Under the pieces are notes generated by a model. The model made no database searches. It was not told where the DNA came from and saw only the letters and a list, made by a program, of their open reading frames with translations. The position numbers and the translations under genes are program-made. 64,000 nucleotides of DNA. It comes from an uncultured Clostridia bacterium (GTDB taxonomy: Bacteria; Bacillota; Clostridia; TANB77; UBA1234). Below are positions 1 through 7,891 of this stretch, in pieces. The stretch covers positions 1 to 64,000 of the forward strand of contig CAKPOE010000003.1 in NCBI GenBank assembly GCA_934169745.1. The letters run 5' to 3'. The first letter of the stretch is position 1. Each line of letters starts with the position of its first letter.

Positions 1-2
1 AA

Positions 3-128
3 CTAATTGATATTATGGAAAAATTAAAGTGGTGGGATAAAAGTATAGAAGAAATAAATAATTTAATTCCTTTACTGGCAAACAGCAATTTAGAGTATGT
101 AAAAGAAGAATTAAAGAAATTATTATAG
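3..128 (+). CDS. C-terminal end of a CatB/Vat-type hexapeptide acetyltransferase (partial)
   Basis: Only the last 41 codons are inside the window, read in frame 3 to the TAG at 126-128; the rest lies upstream. The visible tail contains MEKLKWWDKSIEEINNLIPL. It resembles the C-terminal helix of xenobiotic acetyltransferases of the CatB/Vat left-handed beta-helix family, which typically end with a K-[IL]-x-WW-[DN]-x-x-x-E-x-I pattern. These enzymes transfer acetyl from acetyl-CoA to hydroxyl groups of small molecules. The catalytic hexapeptide repeats are not visible, so the family call rests on the tail alone and the substrate cannot be stated. Confidence 0.5.
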   Translation, partial: LIDIMEKLKWWDKSIEEINNLIPLLANSNLEYVKEELKKLL

Positions 129-148
129 TTACAAATTACAATTTATAG

Positions 149-180
149 AGCAGATAGTTAGTTGATAATTATCTGCTTTT
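149..180 (+). terminator. Rho-independent terminator after the acetyltransferase
   Basis: A 7-bp stem GCAGATA (150-156) / TATCTGC (170-176) is followed by TTTT, 21 bases after the stop codon. Confidence 0.6.
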
Positions 181-455
181 GTGTTAATATAACTGTAATA
201 TAGGTAAATTTATGAGTTTTTATATTGGGCAAAGCATTGCTTTCTTGGGTATAATACCACAAAATGTAAGCATAAAAAATTTTGGGAATGTGCTCTGCTA
301 CGAGAAGCTATACAAGATAAAAATTACGTTTCGGATAATGCTTCAAAACAATGCTTATTCAACTGTTGGTTGAGCTAAAAATTCCCCACTCAACTAATGG
401 TATATGTACTTTTAATAAATAATATTTTACACTTAAAATGAAGGAGGAAAAGAAA
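181..455. other. Intergenic region without a recognisable gene
   Basis: About 275 bases carry no ORF with a ribosome binding site. An imperfect inverted pair TTGGTTGAG / CTCAACTAA lies around 366-400, about 60 bases upstream of the next gene, and could be an operator or a weak hairpin. Nothing else is supported. Confidence 0.3.
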
Positions 456-1070
456 ATGGATCAAATTAAAATTGGAAAGTTCATTGCTGAGCAAAGAAAA
501 AAGAATAACTTAACTCAAATGCAACTTGCGGAAAAATTAAACATAACAGATAGGGCTGTATCTAAATGGGAAAACGGCAAAGCAATGCCAGATTCGTCAA
601 TAATGCTCGAGTTATGCGATGAACTAAAAATAAGTGTAAATGAATTATTGTCTGGGGAGGTATTAGAAATGAATAATTATAATGAAAGTGTGGAGCAGAA
701 TTTATTGGATATGGTAAAACAAAAGGAACAAGCAGATAAAAATATGCTATTGCTAGAAATAGTTATTGGAGTATTATCGATGATTGTTTTGCTATCATTA
801 ACGTTCGTTGCTTTATTTATAGAAATGGAAGAATGGACCCAAATTTTACTTATAGTGTTTGGCGTTGTTGTTTTCATGATAGGCGTATTGCTTGCATTAA
901 AAATAGAACAAATGGCAGGTTATTTTGAATGTGCAGAGTGTCATTACAAATATATGCCAGAATATTCAAAAGTGTTTTGGGCTATGCATATTGGAAGAAC
1001 AAGATATATGAAGTGTCCAAAATGTAATAAGAGAAGTTGGCAGAAAAAAGTAATAAGTAAAAACGTATAA
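456..1070 (+). CDS. XRE-family HTH regulator with membrane segments and a C-terminal zinc ribbon
   Basis: The product is 204 residues from the ATG at 456, preferred over the upstream ATG at 438 because AAGGAGG (441-447) lies at proper distance. Residues 1-65 form a Cro/CI-type helix-turn-helix (IGKFIAEQRKKNNLTQMQLA, then a VSKWENG recognition segment). Two adjacent hydrophobic helices follow around residues 95-145. The C-terminus has two CxxC pairs (CAEC and CPKC), the pattern of a small zinc ribbon. XRE regulators fused to membrane segments are common in Clostridia and are thought to sense envelope or ligand signals; the target genes here are unknown. It probably forms a unit with the zinc-ribbon protein that starts 12 bases downstream. 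Confidence 0.8.
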   Translation: MDQIKIGKFIAEQRKKNNLTQMQLAEKLNITDRAVSKWENGKAMPDSSIMLELCDELKISVNELLSGEVLEMNNYNESVEQNLLDMVKQKEQADKNMLLLEIVIGVLSMIVLLSLTFVALFIEMEEWTQILLIVFGVVVFMIGVLLALKIEQMAGYFECAECHYKYMPEYSKVFWAMHIGRTRYMKCPKCNKRSWQKKVISKNV

Positions 1071-1082
1071 AGGAGAATGGTT

Positions 1083-1346
1083 ATGGAGGAAAAAACTATA
1101 ATCGAAGCACACAAATTTTCTTCAAATAACAAAAATTCATTATTGAAAGATAAAAAATGTGGCTGCTTCTATTGCACAGAGATATTTGAACCTAGTGAAA
1201 TAGAGAACTGGCTTAATGAAGGCTCTGGAACAGCGATTTGTCCTTATTGTGGTGTTGACTCTGTTATTGGTGAAAGTTCGGGTTTTCCAATTACGAAAGA
1301 ATTTCTAAATAAAATGAGAGATTATTGGTTTTTAGGAAAAAGATAA
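1083..1346 (+). CDS. Small CxxC-containing cytoplasmic protein (zinc-ribbon-like)
   Basis: 87 residues. The ATG at 1083 is chosen because AGGAG (1071-1075) is 7 bases away; the ATG at 1077 would be too close. It contains CGCFYCTEIF and ICPYCG, so two CxxC pairs likely bind one zinc ion. Proteins of this shape are usually annotated only as cytoplasmic or hypothetical proteins in Firmicutes. No membrane segment or signal peptide is present. It follows the membrane-linked XRE regulator by 12 bases, so the two are probably co-transcribed. Function unknown. Confidence 0.7.
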   Translation: MEEKTIIEAHKFSSNNKNSLLKDKKCGCFYCTEIFEPSEIENWLNEGSGTAICPYCGVDSVIGESSGFPITKEFLNKMRDYWFLGKR

Positions 1347-1396
1347 TAGCAAGTTATTGGCGCTCTTGGATTTTAACAAATGTTAATTTGCATTGC

Positions 1397-1425
1397 TTGT
1401 GGCAACGGAGCGTTTTGCATATAAT
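1397..1425 (+). promoter_or_regulatory. Sigma-A-type promoter for the second XRE regulator
   Basis: TTGTGG (1397-1402), a 17-base spacer and TATAAT (1420-1425), 28 bases upstream of the ATG at 1453. CGCTC (around 1361) and GAGCG (around 1408) form a possible dyad with the spacer side inside the promoter, which could be an operator for the downstream regulator. Confidence 0.5.
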
Positions 1426-1452
1426 CCTTTTTAAAGAAAGGAGGGCATTATA

Positions 1453-1962
1453 ATGCTAAAAGAAAATATCAAATTAATTAGAAAACAAAAAGGACTTTCA
1501 CAGGAGGAGCTTGCTATTAAGTTAAATGTTGTTAGGCAAACAATTTCAAAGTGGGAGCAAGGATTATCTGTTCCAGATTCAGAATTGTTAGTTTCATTAT
1601 CTGATGTATTAGAAACTCCTGTAAGTGTTTTACTTGGAGAAACTATTTCTGAGGGAGATACAGATAGTTTAAAAGAGATTGCAAAAAAATTAGAGATAAT
1701 AAATTTGCAATTAGCACAAAAGAAAGAGAATAATAGAAAGATTTGGCATTGGTTATTTATAGTGATGTGTTTAGCATTAATAGGACATTTTGTGGGTTTG
1801 ATAATGTTAGGCAATACTTATATGGAATGGAATTATAATGATCCAGAACTTGCTGTACTAGGAGTCGGAATTCATACTTTTGTATGGGTTTGTGTAAGAA
1901 TAGTACCAATACTTCTTGTGGGTTCAATTGTGGGAATTTGTTTAACAAGAAAAAAGCAATAA
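1453..1962 (+). CDS. XRE-family HTH regulator with two C-terminal membrane helices
   Basis: 169 residues, start supported by AAAGGAGG at 1436-1443. The N-terminal 65 residues are a clear Cro/CI helix-turn-helix (LIRKQKGLSQEELAIKLNV, then RQTISKWEQG). A charged coiled segment (around 75-95) leads to two hydrophobic helices (around 97-120 and 135-163). The architecture matches the neighbouring regulator at 456 but the sequence is divergent and there is no zinc ribbon. It likely represses its own promoter or nearby transport genes; the ligand is unknown. The next gene is only a remnant, so the original partner appears to be lost. Confidence 0.8.
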   Translation: MLKENIKLIRKQKGLSQEELAIKLNVVRQTISKWEQGLSVPDSELLVSLSDVLETPVSVLLGETISEGDTDSLKEIAKKLEIINLQLAQKKENNRKIWHWLFIVMCLALIGHFVGLIMLGNTYMEWNYNDPELAVLGVGIHTFVWVCVRIVPILLVGSIVGICLTRKKQ

Positions 1963-1963
1963 A

Positions 1964-2137
1964 TTTAATGTTTTAATAAAAGAAGGCGAGATATTCTTTG
2001 CAGGAAGTGAAACAAGTGATTTTGGAGATTTTAGTAAAGGAATTTTATTGGGAATGTCTATAGGAATTAATATAATCGGAATTATTTTGACAGTTGCATA
2101 CATTGCGAAGGAAGATGAGAACAAAAAGAATAAATAA
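1964..2137 (+). pseudogene. Remnant of a small membrane protein gene
   Basis: An open frame directly after the XRE regulator encodes a plausible C-terminal piece: GSETSDFGDFSKG, then a hydrophobic helix of about 20 residues, then YIAKEDENKKNK and TAA. There is no start codon with a ribosome binding site; the only in-frame ATG lies inside the hydrophobic helix. Codon use looks native. The likeliest reading is a truncated two-helix partner protein whose 5' end was deleted. It could also be the 3' part of a former frame of the preceding gene. Confidence 0.4.
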
Positions 2138-2194
2138 TAATTTTACAAAGGGTATAGAATAATTGTTTAATAATGATGCGTAGGAGTGAATCGT

Positions 2195-2758
2195 ATGAAA
2201 TATATAGTCTTATTAAGAGGTGTAAATATAAGCGGGAAAAATAAGATCTCAATGAGTGAGCTAAAAAAAGAACTGAAAGAGAAGCAATATCAAAATGTTA
2301 TTACTTACCTTAATAGTGGTAATGTTATTTTTGAGTGTAAGAAAAAGAGTAGAAAAGATATACTCCAAGATGTTCATGATATTATAAAAAACAAATTTAA
2401 TCTTGAAGTGCCAATCTTCATTATGGATGCATCAGAGCTTGAAGATGTACTAAATAACAATCCAGAATGGTGGGGAACGAACGATAAAGAAATATATGAT
2501 AATCTAATTTTTATAATTCCGCCAACCAAATATGAAGAGGTATATAATACAATCGGAAGTCCGAAAGAAGATATTGAAAAAGTAGAAGAGTATAATAATT
2601 TTGTGTTTTGGTCATACATCTTAAAAGATTATAGAAAATCGAAGTGGTGGAACAAGACCGCAAGCACCGATATAAAAGATAAAATTACAATAAGAACAGC
2701 TAATACTATGAGAAAAATATTGGAAATATGTAATAAAAATGGTGACGCACAGAAATAA
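2195..2758 (+). CDS. DUF1697 family protein
   Basis: 187 residues. The ATG at 2195 is preferred over the GTG at 2186 because GGAG (2183-2186) is 8 bases upstream. The N-terminus YIVLLRGVNISGKNKISMSE followed by YLNSGNVIF is the signature of DUF1697 proteins, a widespread soluble ferredoxin-like family with no firmly assigned activity. The length fits the family (about 175-190). It stands alone between a regulator remnant and a terminator, so context gives no hint of the role. Confidence 0.85.
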   Translation: MKYIVLLRGVNISGKNKISMSELKKELKEKQYQNVITYLNSGNVIFECKKKSRKDILQDVHDIIKNKFNLEVPIFIMDASELEDVLNNNPEWWGTNDKEIYDNLIFIIPPTKYEEVYNTIGSPKEDIEKVEEYNNFVFWSYILKDYRKSKWWNKTASTDIKDKITIRTANTMRKILEICNKNGDAQK

Positions 2759-2774
2759 ATATTATTAAAATAGC

Positions 2775-2805
2775 AAAAAGCAGATATTATCTGCTTTTTT
2801 ATTTT
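2775..2805 (+). terminator. Rho-independent terminator after the DUF1697 gene
   Basis: A perfect 10-bp stem (2775-2784 with 2790-2799) and 5-base loop, with the T tract running on from the 3' arm, 16 bases past the stop codon. Confidence 0.8.
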
Positions 2806-2825
2806 AACAAAATTTAATAAGCATA

Positions 2826-2861
2826 TTGACTACTGTTACATAGTGTTATATGGTGTATAAC
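2826..2861 (+). promoter_or_regulatory. Promoter with palindromic operator for the GntR-ABC operon
   Basis: TTGACT (2826-2831), a 17-base spacer and TATGGT (2849-2854) form a sigma-A-type promoter. A perfect dyad GTTATA-tggtg-TATAAC (2845-2861) covers the -10 element and the start region. This is where an autorepressing YtrA-type GntR regulator would be expected to bind; the pairing of regulator and site is inferred. Confidence 0.6.
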
Positions 2862-2875
2862 CAGGAGGCGATAAT

Positions 2876-3253
2876 ATGAAGATGATTATTAGTAATAGTA
2901 GTTCTGTTCCAATATATGAGCAAATAAAGCAGTCTATTATAAATCAAATATTGGATGGAGAGTTGAGGGAAGATGAACTATTACCGTCTATAAGAGTTTT
3001 GGCACAAGATATAAAAATAAGTGCGATGACCATAAAAAAAGCCTATGATGAATTAGAAAAAGAAGGATATTTAAAGTCTATACAAGGAAAAGGGACTTTT
3101 GTGGCACCTAAAAATACGGAACTTGCAAGGGAGCAAGCGCAAAAGGATATAGAGAAATACATAGAGAAAATAGTTGCTATTTCAAATAAATTTGAGATAG
3201 ATGAAAAAGATGTGATTGAAATATTCAAAATGATTTATGAGGAGGGCAAGTAA
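2876..3253 (+). CDS. GntR-family transcriptional regulator, YtrA type
   Basis: 125 residues, start supported by AGGAGG at 2863-2868. Residues 10-78 form the winged helix of GntR proteins (SVPIYEQIKQSIINQILDGE, LPSIRVLAQD, TIKKAYDELEKEGYL, GKGTFV). The short C-terminal tail of about 45 residues is the YtrA-subfamily arrangement, which lacks a large ligand domain. YtrA regulators usually repress the ABC exporter operon in which they lie, and here the ABC ATPase starts at the very next base after the stop codon. The palindrome over the promoter at 2845-2861 is the likely operator. Confidence 0.92.
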   Translation: MKMIISNSSSVPIYEQIKQSIINQILDGELREDELLPSIRVLAQDIKISAMTIKKAYDELEKEGYLKSIQGKGTFVAPKNTELAREQAQKDIEKYIEKIVAISNKFEIDEKDVIEIFKMIYEEGK

Positions 3254-4120
3254 ATGGAAAACATTATTGAGATTAGAAATTTAGAAAAGAAATATGATGA
3301 TAAATTTAAACTTGGGAAAATTGATTTATCAATACCAAAAGGTGTTATTGTAGGCCTTATTGGTGAAAACGGAGCGGGAAAAACAACACTAATAAAATCA
3401 ATATTGAATATTATAAAAATTGATCGCGGAGAAATAAAAATATTTGGAAAAGATTACAAAGCTGAGGAAAAAGCGATAAAAGAAGATATCGGTGTAGTGT
3501 TAGATAATATGTTTTTTCCAGAAGTATTAAATGCTAGAGATATTAACAATACAATGAAAGATATATATATGAATTGGGATAGCAAGCTATATTTTTCTTA
3601 TTTAAATGAGTTCAACTTACCAGAAGATAGGCCATTAAAATCAATGTCAAAAGGAATGAGAAAAAAGTTGGAAATAGTAACAGCCATTTCTCATAGACCT
3701 AAATTATTGATATTAGATGAGCCAACAAGCGGATTAGATCCAATCGGAAGAAGTGAAGTATTAGAGATATTTCAAAAGTTTATAGAGAATGAAGAATGTT
3801 CTATATTACTCTCAACGCATATAACAAGTGATTTAGAGCATATTGCAGATGAAATTATATTTGTTGATAATGGAAAAAAAGTATTACAAAAGTCAAGGGA
3901 TGAAATAATTGATAATTACGGAGTTTTAAAGTGTGACATTGATTATTTTTCAAACATTGATAAAGAAGATATTATTGCGTACAGGAAAACGAAATATGCT
4001 TATGAAGTATTAATTAATGATAAAGAACGATTAAGTAAAAAATATGATGGATGTGTAATAGATAAAATCACACTTGAAGATTTAATGTTACTAATAATTA
4101 AGGGGGAAAAGGTATGTTAG
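3254..4120 (+). CDS. ABC transporter ATP-binding protein (YtrB/BcrA-like)
   Basis: 288 residues. Walker A GENGAGKTT (around 37-45), a divergent signature SMSKGMRKKLE, Walker B LLILDEPTSGLD, and a switch histidine in STHITSDLEH are all present, so it should be active. The roughly 70-residue C-terminal tail after the switch region is usual for exporters of the BcrA/CcmA group. It starts immediately after the GntR gene and overlaps the permease gene by 7 bases, implying translational coupling. It probably powers export of a peptide antibiotic, lipid or other envelope-active compound; the substrate cannot be read from the sequence. Confidence 0.93.
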   Translation: MENIIEIRNLEKKYDDKFKLGKIDLSIPKGVIVGLIGENGAGKTTLIKSILNIIKIDRGEIKIFGKDYKAEEKAIKEDIGVVLDNMFFPEVLNARDINNTMKDIYMNWDSKLYFSYLNEFNLPEDRPLKSMSKGMRKKLEIVTAISHRPKLLILDEPTSGLDPIGRSEVLEIFQKFIENEECSILLSTHITSDLEHIADEIIFVDNGKKVLQKSRDEIIDNYGVLKCDIDYFSNIDKEDIIAYRKTKYAYEVLINDKERLSKKYDGCVIDKITLEDLMLLIIKGEKVC

Positions 4121-4746
4121 GTTTGATGAAAAAAGATTTTTTGCTTATGAAAGCAAATTTGAAGTCAATGATTGTCATATTTATAGTTTATTTTATATTG
4201 GCATTTCAAGGCAATTTTGACGTTACATTTTTAGTACCTCTTATAGGTATAATGTTATTCGTATCAACTTTTAGCTATGACGAGTTTAATAATTGGAATT
4301 CTTACGCAGTAACTTTGCCAAACGGAAGAAAGAATGTTGTTAGGGCAAAATATATAGCATCAATAATTTTGACGGCTGTTTTGGGAGTAATGTGCGTAAT
4401 TGTATCAATGGGTATTAATTATTCAAAAACAAGTAGCATGAATATAGAGGAACTTGTATCGTCATTAATGGGAATTGTGTTATCAAGCAGTATCATAATT
4501 TCTTTATTTTATCCAATCATGTTCAAGTTTGGGGCTACGAATGGAAGAATAATATTATTTGCGGTAGTATTTGGTATAGCGGGCATTGTGGCTTTAATAG
4601 GAAATATTGTAGATATGACTCCTATTGTAAATGCGATGAATGGATTAGATAATTATTCGTTTATATCAGTTCCAATAATTTGTGTAATATTATTAGTTCT
4701 TTCATATTTGATATCAGATAAAATATATACAAATAAGGAATTTTAA
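4114..4746 (+). CDS. ABC-2-type transporter permease
   Basis: 210 residues with about six hydrophobic helices (around 17-31, 38-52, 77-100, 117-137, 145-163, 185-202) and no signal peptide. The N-terminus MLGLMKKDFLLMKAN is typical of small ABC-2 permeases paired with YtrB/BcrA-like ATPases. The ATG overlaps the end of the ATPase gene by 7 bases and is preceded by AGGGGG. It should form the membrane channel of the exporter under GntR control. The operon ends at the hairpin near 4810. Confidence 0.88.
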   Translation: MLGLMKKDFLLMKANLKSMIVIFIVYFILAFQGNFDVTFLVPLIGIMLFVSTFSYDEFNNWNSYAVTLPNGRKNVVRAKYIASIILTAVLGVMCVIVSMGINYSKTSSMNIEELVSSLMGIVLSSSIIISLFYPIMFKFGATNGRIILFAVVFGIAGIVALIGNIVDMTPIVNAMNGLDNYSFISVPIICVILLVLSYLISDKIYTNKEF

Positions 4747-4809
4747 ACAAATATCGTATTTGGCGACCAAAAAATCAAATTAAATATTCAGGACATTTTT
4801 AGTGTATAA

Positions 4810-4842
4810 AAATCCCCACACGCAAGTAGCGTGCGGGGATTT
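4810..4842. terminator. Bidirectional terminator
   Basis: A 14-bp stem with one mismatch (4810-4823 with 4829-4842). The stem's own A and T runs serve as U tracts in both directions. It separates the ABC operon (+) from the convergent gene at 4857-5363 (-). Confidence 0.8.
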
Positions 4843-4856
4843 AAAATTAGTGCCAT

Positions 4857-5363
4857 TTAGTACCAATTGAGGGGCTGGTATGGTTCATCTTCTTCAAGCT
4901 GGTACATACCATAACATACAACTGTGTCAACCCAACCGAGCATGAAGAGCACAATCGCGATTGCAAGTGCAATTAGCAGGTTGAAGCTTCCCCAAAGGAT
5001 GTAAAAGATCAGGAAGTATGCTGTAGCTCCAACGAAGGCAGGAAACATGCTCCAAAGTACCATATTCAGGATGCCAAAGCGAAAATGTTCGGCATGGCGA
5101 ATACTATAGATACATGCCGCCTTTATAAGACGTTTAAAGTCACTCTTGAGTCTGGAACTGTACAATAGATTGAACCTCAATTCGGTAATATCACCGATGA
5201 GCTCTCTGATTCCCCAAATACACATTGCAACTAACACAGGAATGGACATATAGACCATCGTTCTTTTGAAGCAGTATTCTGAAGCCGTCATTCCAAGAAC
5301 TATAAGCAGAACAAAAGCAACAACACCATAGATACCACCGATTACCTTGAGTTTCCGAGACAT
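4857..5363 (-). CDS. Orphan four-helix membrane protein, high-GC codon outlier
   Basis: 168 residues from the ATG at 5361-5363, which has GGAGG 7 bases upstream; the longer frame start at 5396 lacks one. Four hydrophobic helices are visible (around 7-25, 38-53, 97-120, 127-148), with an acidic tail LEEDEPYQPLNWY. I do not recognise the family. One sampled 60-base row (5041-5100) has 28 G+C, against about 20 in native genes. Its promoter and terminator make it a single-gene unit. Compare the genes at 14665, 24516 and 45242. Confidence 0.75.
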   Translation of the reverse strand: MSRKLKVIGGIYGVVAFVLLIVLGMTASEYCFKRTMVYMSIPVLVAMCIWGIRELIGDITELRFNLLYSSRLKSDFKRLIKAACIYSIRHAEHFRFGILNMVLWSMFPAFVGATAYFLIFYILWGSFNLLIALAIAIVLFMLGWVDTVVCYGMYQLEEDEPYQPLNWY

Positions 5364-5469
5364 TACAAGTACCTCCATTTTAAGTGCCTTTGGCACTAAT
5401 TTTATTGCTTCTTAGTTCTAGTCTTTCCATAAAGGACACCCTAGACAGAAAACTATTTGCAACATGTAT

Positions 5470-5498
5470 ATTATACCACGTTTTACATAATATAGCAA
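5470..5498 (-). promoter_or_regulatory. Sigma-A-type promoter of the 4857-5363 gene
   Basis: On the minus strand TTGCTA (5493-5498), a 17-base spacer and a perfect TATAAT (5470-5475), with a leader of about 100 bases before the start codon. Confidence 0.65.
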
Positions 5499-5581
5499 TG
5501 GCTAATTGCAATAAGATTGTCCATATGGCATAATTTTGCAATTTCTTTCATAAAAATGCTTTGGAGGCGTTTTATGATTGA

Positions 5582-5659
5582 TTAACCTACACCATATTTT
5601 TCAGAAGATTTTATCACACTCTGTTTATATTTCATTTTTTGTGTTATACTATTGCTCAT
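5582..5659 (-). pseudogene. 5' remnant of an IS3/IS481-type transposase gene
   Basis: With a good GGAGG site, the minus strand encodes a 25-residue peptide beginning MSNSITQKMKYKQSVIKSSE and ending KYGVG before TAA. This matches the recalled start of helix-turn-helix transposase proteins common in Clostridia (MSN-x-ITQKMKY-x-QS-x-I...KYGVTKAA). Homology ends exactly at KYGV, where a new sequence brings in the stop. Only this first part of the element remains; no terminal inverted repeats were seen. Confidence 0.6.
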
Positions 5660-5783
5660 AAGAAAGTACCTCCATTTCGGTTTATTTGTCGATATTTAAA
5701 CCTTAACATTTTTGGTACTCTCTTTCAATATTTATTTTTGTGACATATCTATTTTAAACCTATAAATGATTTGGAGGCATTTT

Positions 5784-7226
5784 ATGAAAGAATATAAAAC
5801 AATTATTTATTCATTATTACTTATGTGTATGCTTTTTCGATTTTATTCATATGGCTTTCAATATTTTTCCAATATGGATGATAATAACCAGTACGGAATT
5901 TATAATTTGAGAAATGAAAATATAAGGGAAAATGTAATAGAGCATTATAAACTGTATGGTGTTAGACCACTAGCTTTTTATACAGATGCTTATGTTTTTT
6001 CGTGGCTATGGAACAGAATGTATATTTTACTTTTTATAATGATAATCATGCACTTTGTCACTGGAATAATGTTTAAACAAATTACAAGTAAACTGAATAT
6101 AAGCTTTGGCTTTTTGGGACTGGTCATTTTTACTTTATCTCCGTTTTTGGTGCAAGCAACATATTGGATATCTGCTTCGTCGAGGCTTGTGCTTAGTTTG
6201 TTTTTTAGTATTTTATCAATTAGATTGTTTATATATTATATTGAAAATAGAGATAAAATTAGTCGATTACAAAAGTTTTTGCTTACATTCTTTATTTTAG
6301 CTTTAAATATTTTGTGCACCGGATATTATGAACAAACGATAGTATTTAATTTTGTGTTTTTTATTTATGTGATTTATAAATATAAAGGAAAATGGTTCTA
6401 TAGCGTGCCATGTATTTCAACGTTTTTAATAGCATGTCATTATTATATTTCTTTCGCAAACAACACAATGCAGGAAAGAGGAAGTATTGCACTTAACAAT
6501 GTTCTTGAGCATTCATTGGATGTGGTGAAATCAATTTTAAATACTTTTTTAACGTATCACAAACTTTCTGTTCCAGAAGCTATCAGTAATGAGATAACAA
6601 ATTTTCCAGTTGTTATTATTTCAATTTGGCTTGCGAGTATGTTAGGTGTATTTATTTTTCATACTGTAAAAAAGCAAAGAAATAGTTCGATATTAAAGAG
6701 TTTTGCTATTGGAATAGTATTATTTATTATACCATTTGCACCTTTTTTTGTATTAGAGAAAGCTGTTGTAGATATCAGGAATTTTTACATATCATATCTT
6801 GGAATTTCTACTGTAATAGCAAGTATATATTATGGTATTTGTGAGAAGTTTAAGTACTTTAATGTTATAAATGCTTATATAATTTTTACACTTGTTTTTA
6901 TATGCCTATTATGTAATTGTTATGAAATTAAGAATTATAAAAACGTTTACGAATTTGACAATTACATTGCAAGTAAGATAGTGCAAAATCTTGATAATGA
7001 AATGTTTGAAAACAGAGAAACAATTTGTATTGATTATGATATGGAAATATTAAATTTTAAAAATAATAGCGGAATGTGCAGAACAATACTTGAGGAAGAT
7101 TGGGCAGTTATGGGGAAGGTGCAACTAGTGAGAAAAAGCACGAAAATAGGTCAAATTATGTTAAGAAAGAGGCAAAAACCTTACATATATATCGACAAAA
7201 ACCTTGAAATAGAGACAGAGTTTTAA
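5784..7226 (+). CDS. Polytopic membrane protein, probable GT-C-type glycosyltransferase
   Basis: 480 residues from the ATG at 5784, with GGAGG at 5773-5777. About ten hydrophobic helices span the protein, the first at residues 4-22. Just after it comes SNMDDNNQYG, an acidic pair in the first outer loop, as in GT-C enzymes that use polyprenyl-linked sugars (GtrII-like proteins). The last roughly 95 residues are soluble. This resembles unassigned membrane glycosyltransferases but lacks enough motif for a firm call. It is followed by scpB after 44 bases and may share transcription, although the functions look unrelated. Confidence 0.55.
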   Translation: MKEYKTIIYSLLLMCMLFRFYSYGFQYFSNMDDNNQYGIYNLRNENIRENVIEHYKLYGVRPLAFYTDAYVFSWLWNRMYILLFIMIIMHFVTGIMFKQITSKLNISFGFLGLVIFTLSPFLVQATYWISASSRLVLSLFFSILSIRLFIYYIENRDKISRLQKFLLTFFILALNILCTGYYEQTIVFNFVFFIYVIYKYKGKWFYSVPCISTFLIACHYYISFANNTMQERGSIALNNVLEHSLDVVKSILNTFLTYHKLSVPEAISNEITNFPVVIISIWLASMLGVFIFHTVKKQRNSSILKSFAIGIVLFIIPFAPFFVLEKAVVDIRNFYISYLGISTVIASIYYGICEKFKYFNVINAYIIFTLVFICLLCNCYEIKNYKNVYEFDNYIASKIVQNLDNEMFENRETICIDYDMEILNFKNNSGMCRTILEEDWAVMGKVQLVRKSTKIGQIMLRKRQKPYIYIDKNLEIETEF

Positions 7227-7270
7227 TATAATGATTACGTTAGGAAAGATATTATTTTAAGGAGAACAAT

Positions 7271-7876
7271 ATGGAAAACGAAGAATTAGTACAAGCTATT
7301 GAGGCGATGCTTTTTGCAAGTGGTAGAAGCGTTGATATAAAGACTTTGAGCGAAATCTTGGGTGTGGAAGCGGAAGAAATTAAAGAAGCTGCTCAAAAAT
7401 TAAAAGAAAACTTACAAGATAGAAAGAGTGGTATTCAACTTATAGAAATAAATAATGGCTATCAATTAGCAACATTGGAGAAGTTTTACTCATACATATG
7501 TACTATGTTAGATAATAGATCTAAACCAAATTTATCACAAGCTGCATTGGAGGTTTTGGCAATTGTTGCGTACAATCCAAAGATTACGAGAGCAGAAATG
7601 GAAAAAATACGTGGTGTGTCGTCAGATAGTGCTATGAATAAGCTTTTAGAATATAATTTGATAGAGGAAGCCGGAAAACTTGATGCACCTGGTAGACCAA
7701 TGACATACAAAACAACAGATGAATTTTTGAGACTTTTTGGCTATAAATCTTTAGAAGATATGCCGAAGCTTCCTGCTTTGCAAGAAGATGATGGACAAAC
7801 GAGTTTTATTGATGATGAAAGTTCTGAAAAAATTGAAGAAACTACGACAGTGGATGAAAGTAACGAAAATGCTTAA
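7271..7876 (+). CDS. scpB: Segregation and condensation protein ScpB
   Basis: 201 residues, start preceded by AAGGAG. The N-terminal pattern VQAIEAMLFASGRSVDIKTL and the motif LSQAALEVLAIVAYNPKITR, followed by ...RPMTYKTTDEFLRLFGYKSLEDMP, are diagnostic for ScpB, a tandem winged-helix kleisin partner. ScpB dimers bind ScpA and the SMC ATPase to condense and separate chromosomes. scpA is not adjacent but lies at 30657, a split arrangement. Here scpB precedes addBA, 15 bases before the addB start. The acidic C-terminal tail is variable in the family. Confidence 0.96.
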   Translation: MENEELVQAIEAMLFASGRSVDIKTLSEILGVEAEEIKEAAQKLKENLQDRKSGIQLIEINNGYQLATLEKFYSYICTMLDNRSKPNLSQAALEVLAIVAYNPKITRAEMEKIRGVSSDSAMNKLLEYNLIEEAGKLDAPGRPMTYKTTDEFLRLFGYKSLEDMPKLPALQEDDGQTSFIDDESSEKIEETTTVDESNENA

Positions 7877-7891
7877 ATGTGAGGTAGAATT

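Larger units (their letters stand above)
5364..5783. other. 420-base intergenic region with mobile-element debris
   Basis: It holds the minus-strand promoter (5470-5498), a transposase remnant (5582-5659) and a partly duplicated leader. The stretch 5550-5579 closely resembles 5759-5788, the ribosome binding site and start of the next gene, both carrying TTTGGAGGC-[GA]-TTTTATGA. The upstream copy opens only the tripeptide frame ATG ATT GAT TAA. Confidence 0.5.
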
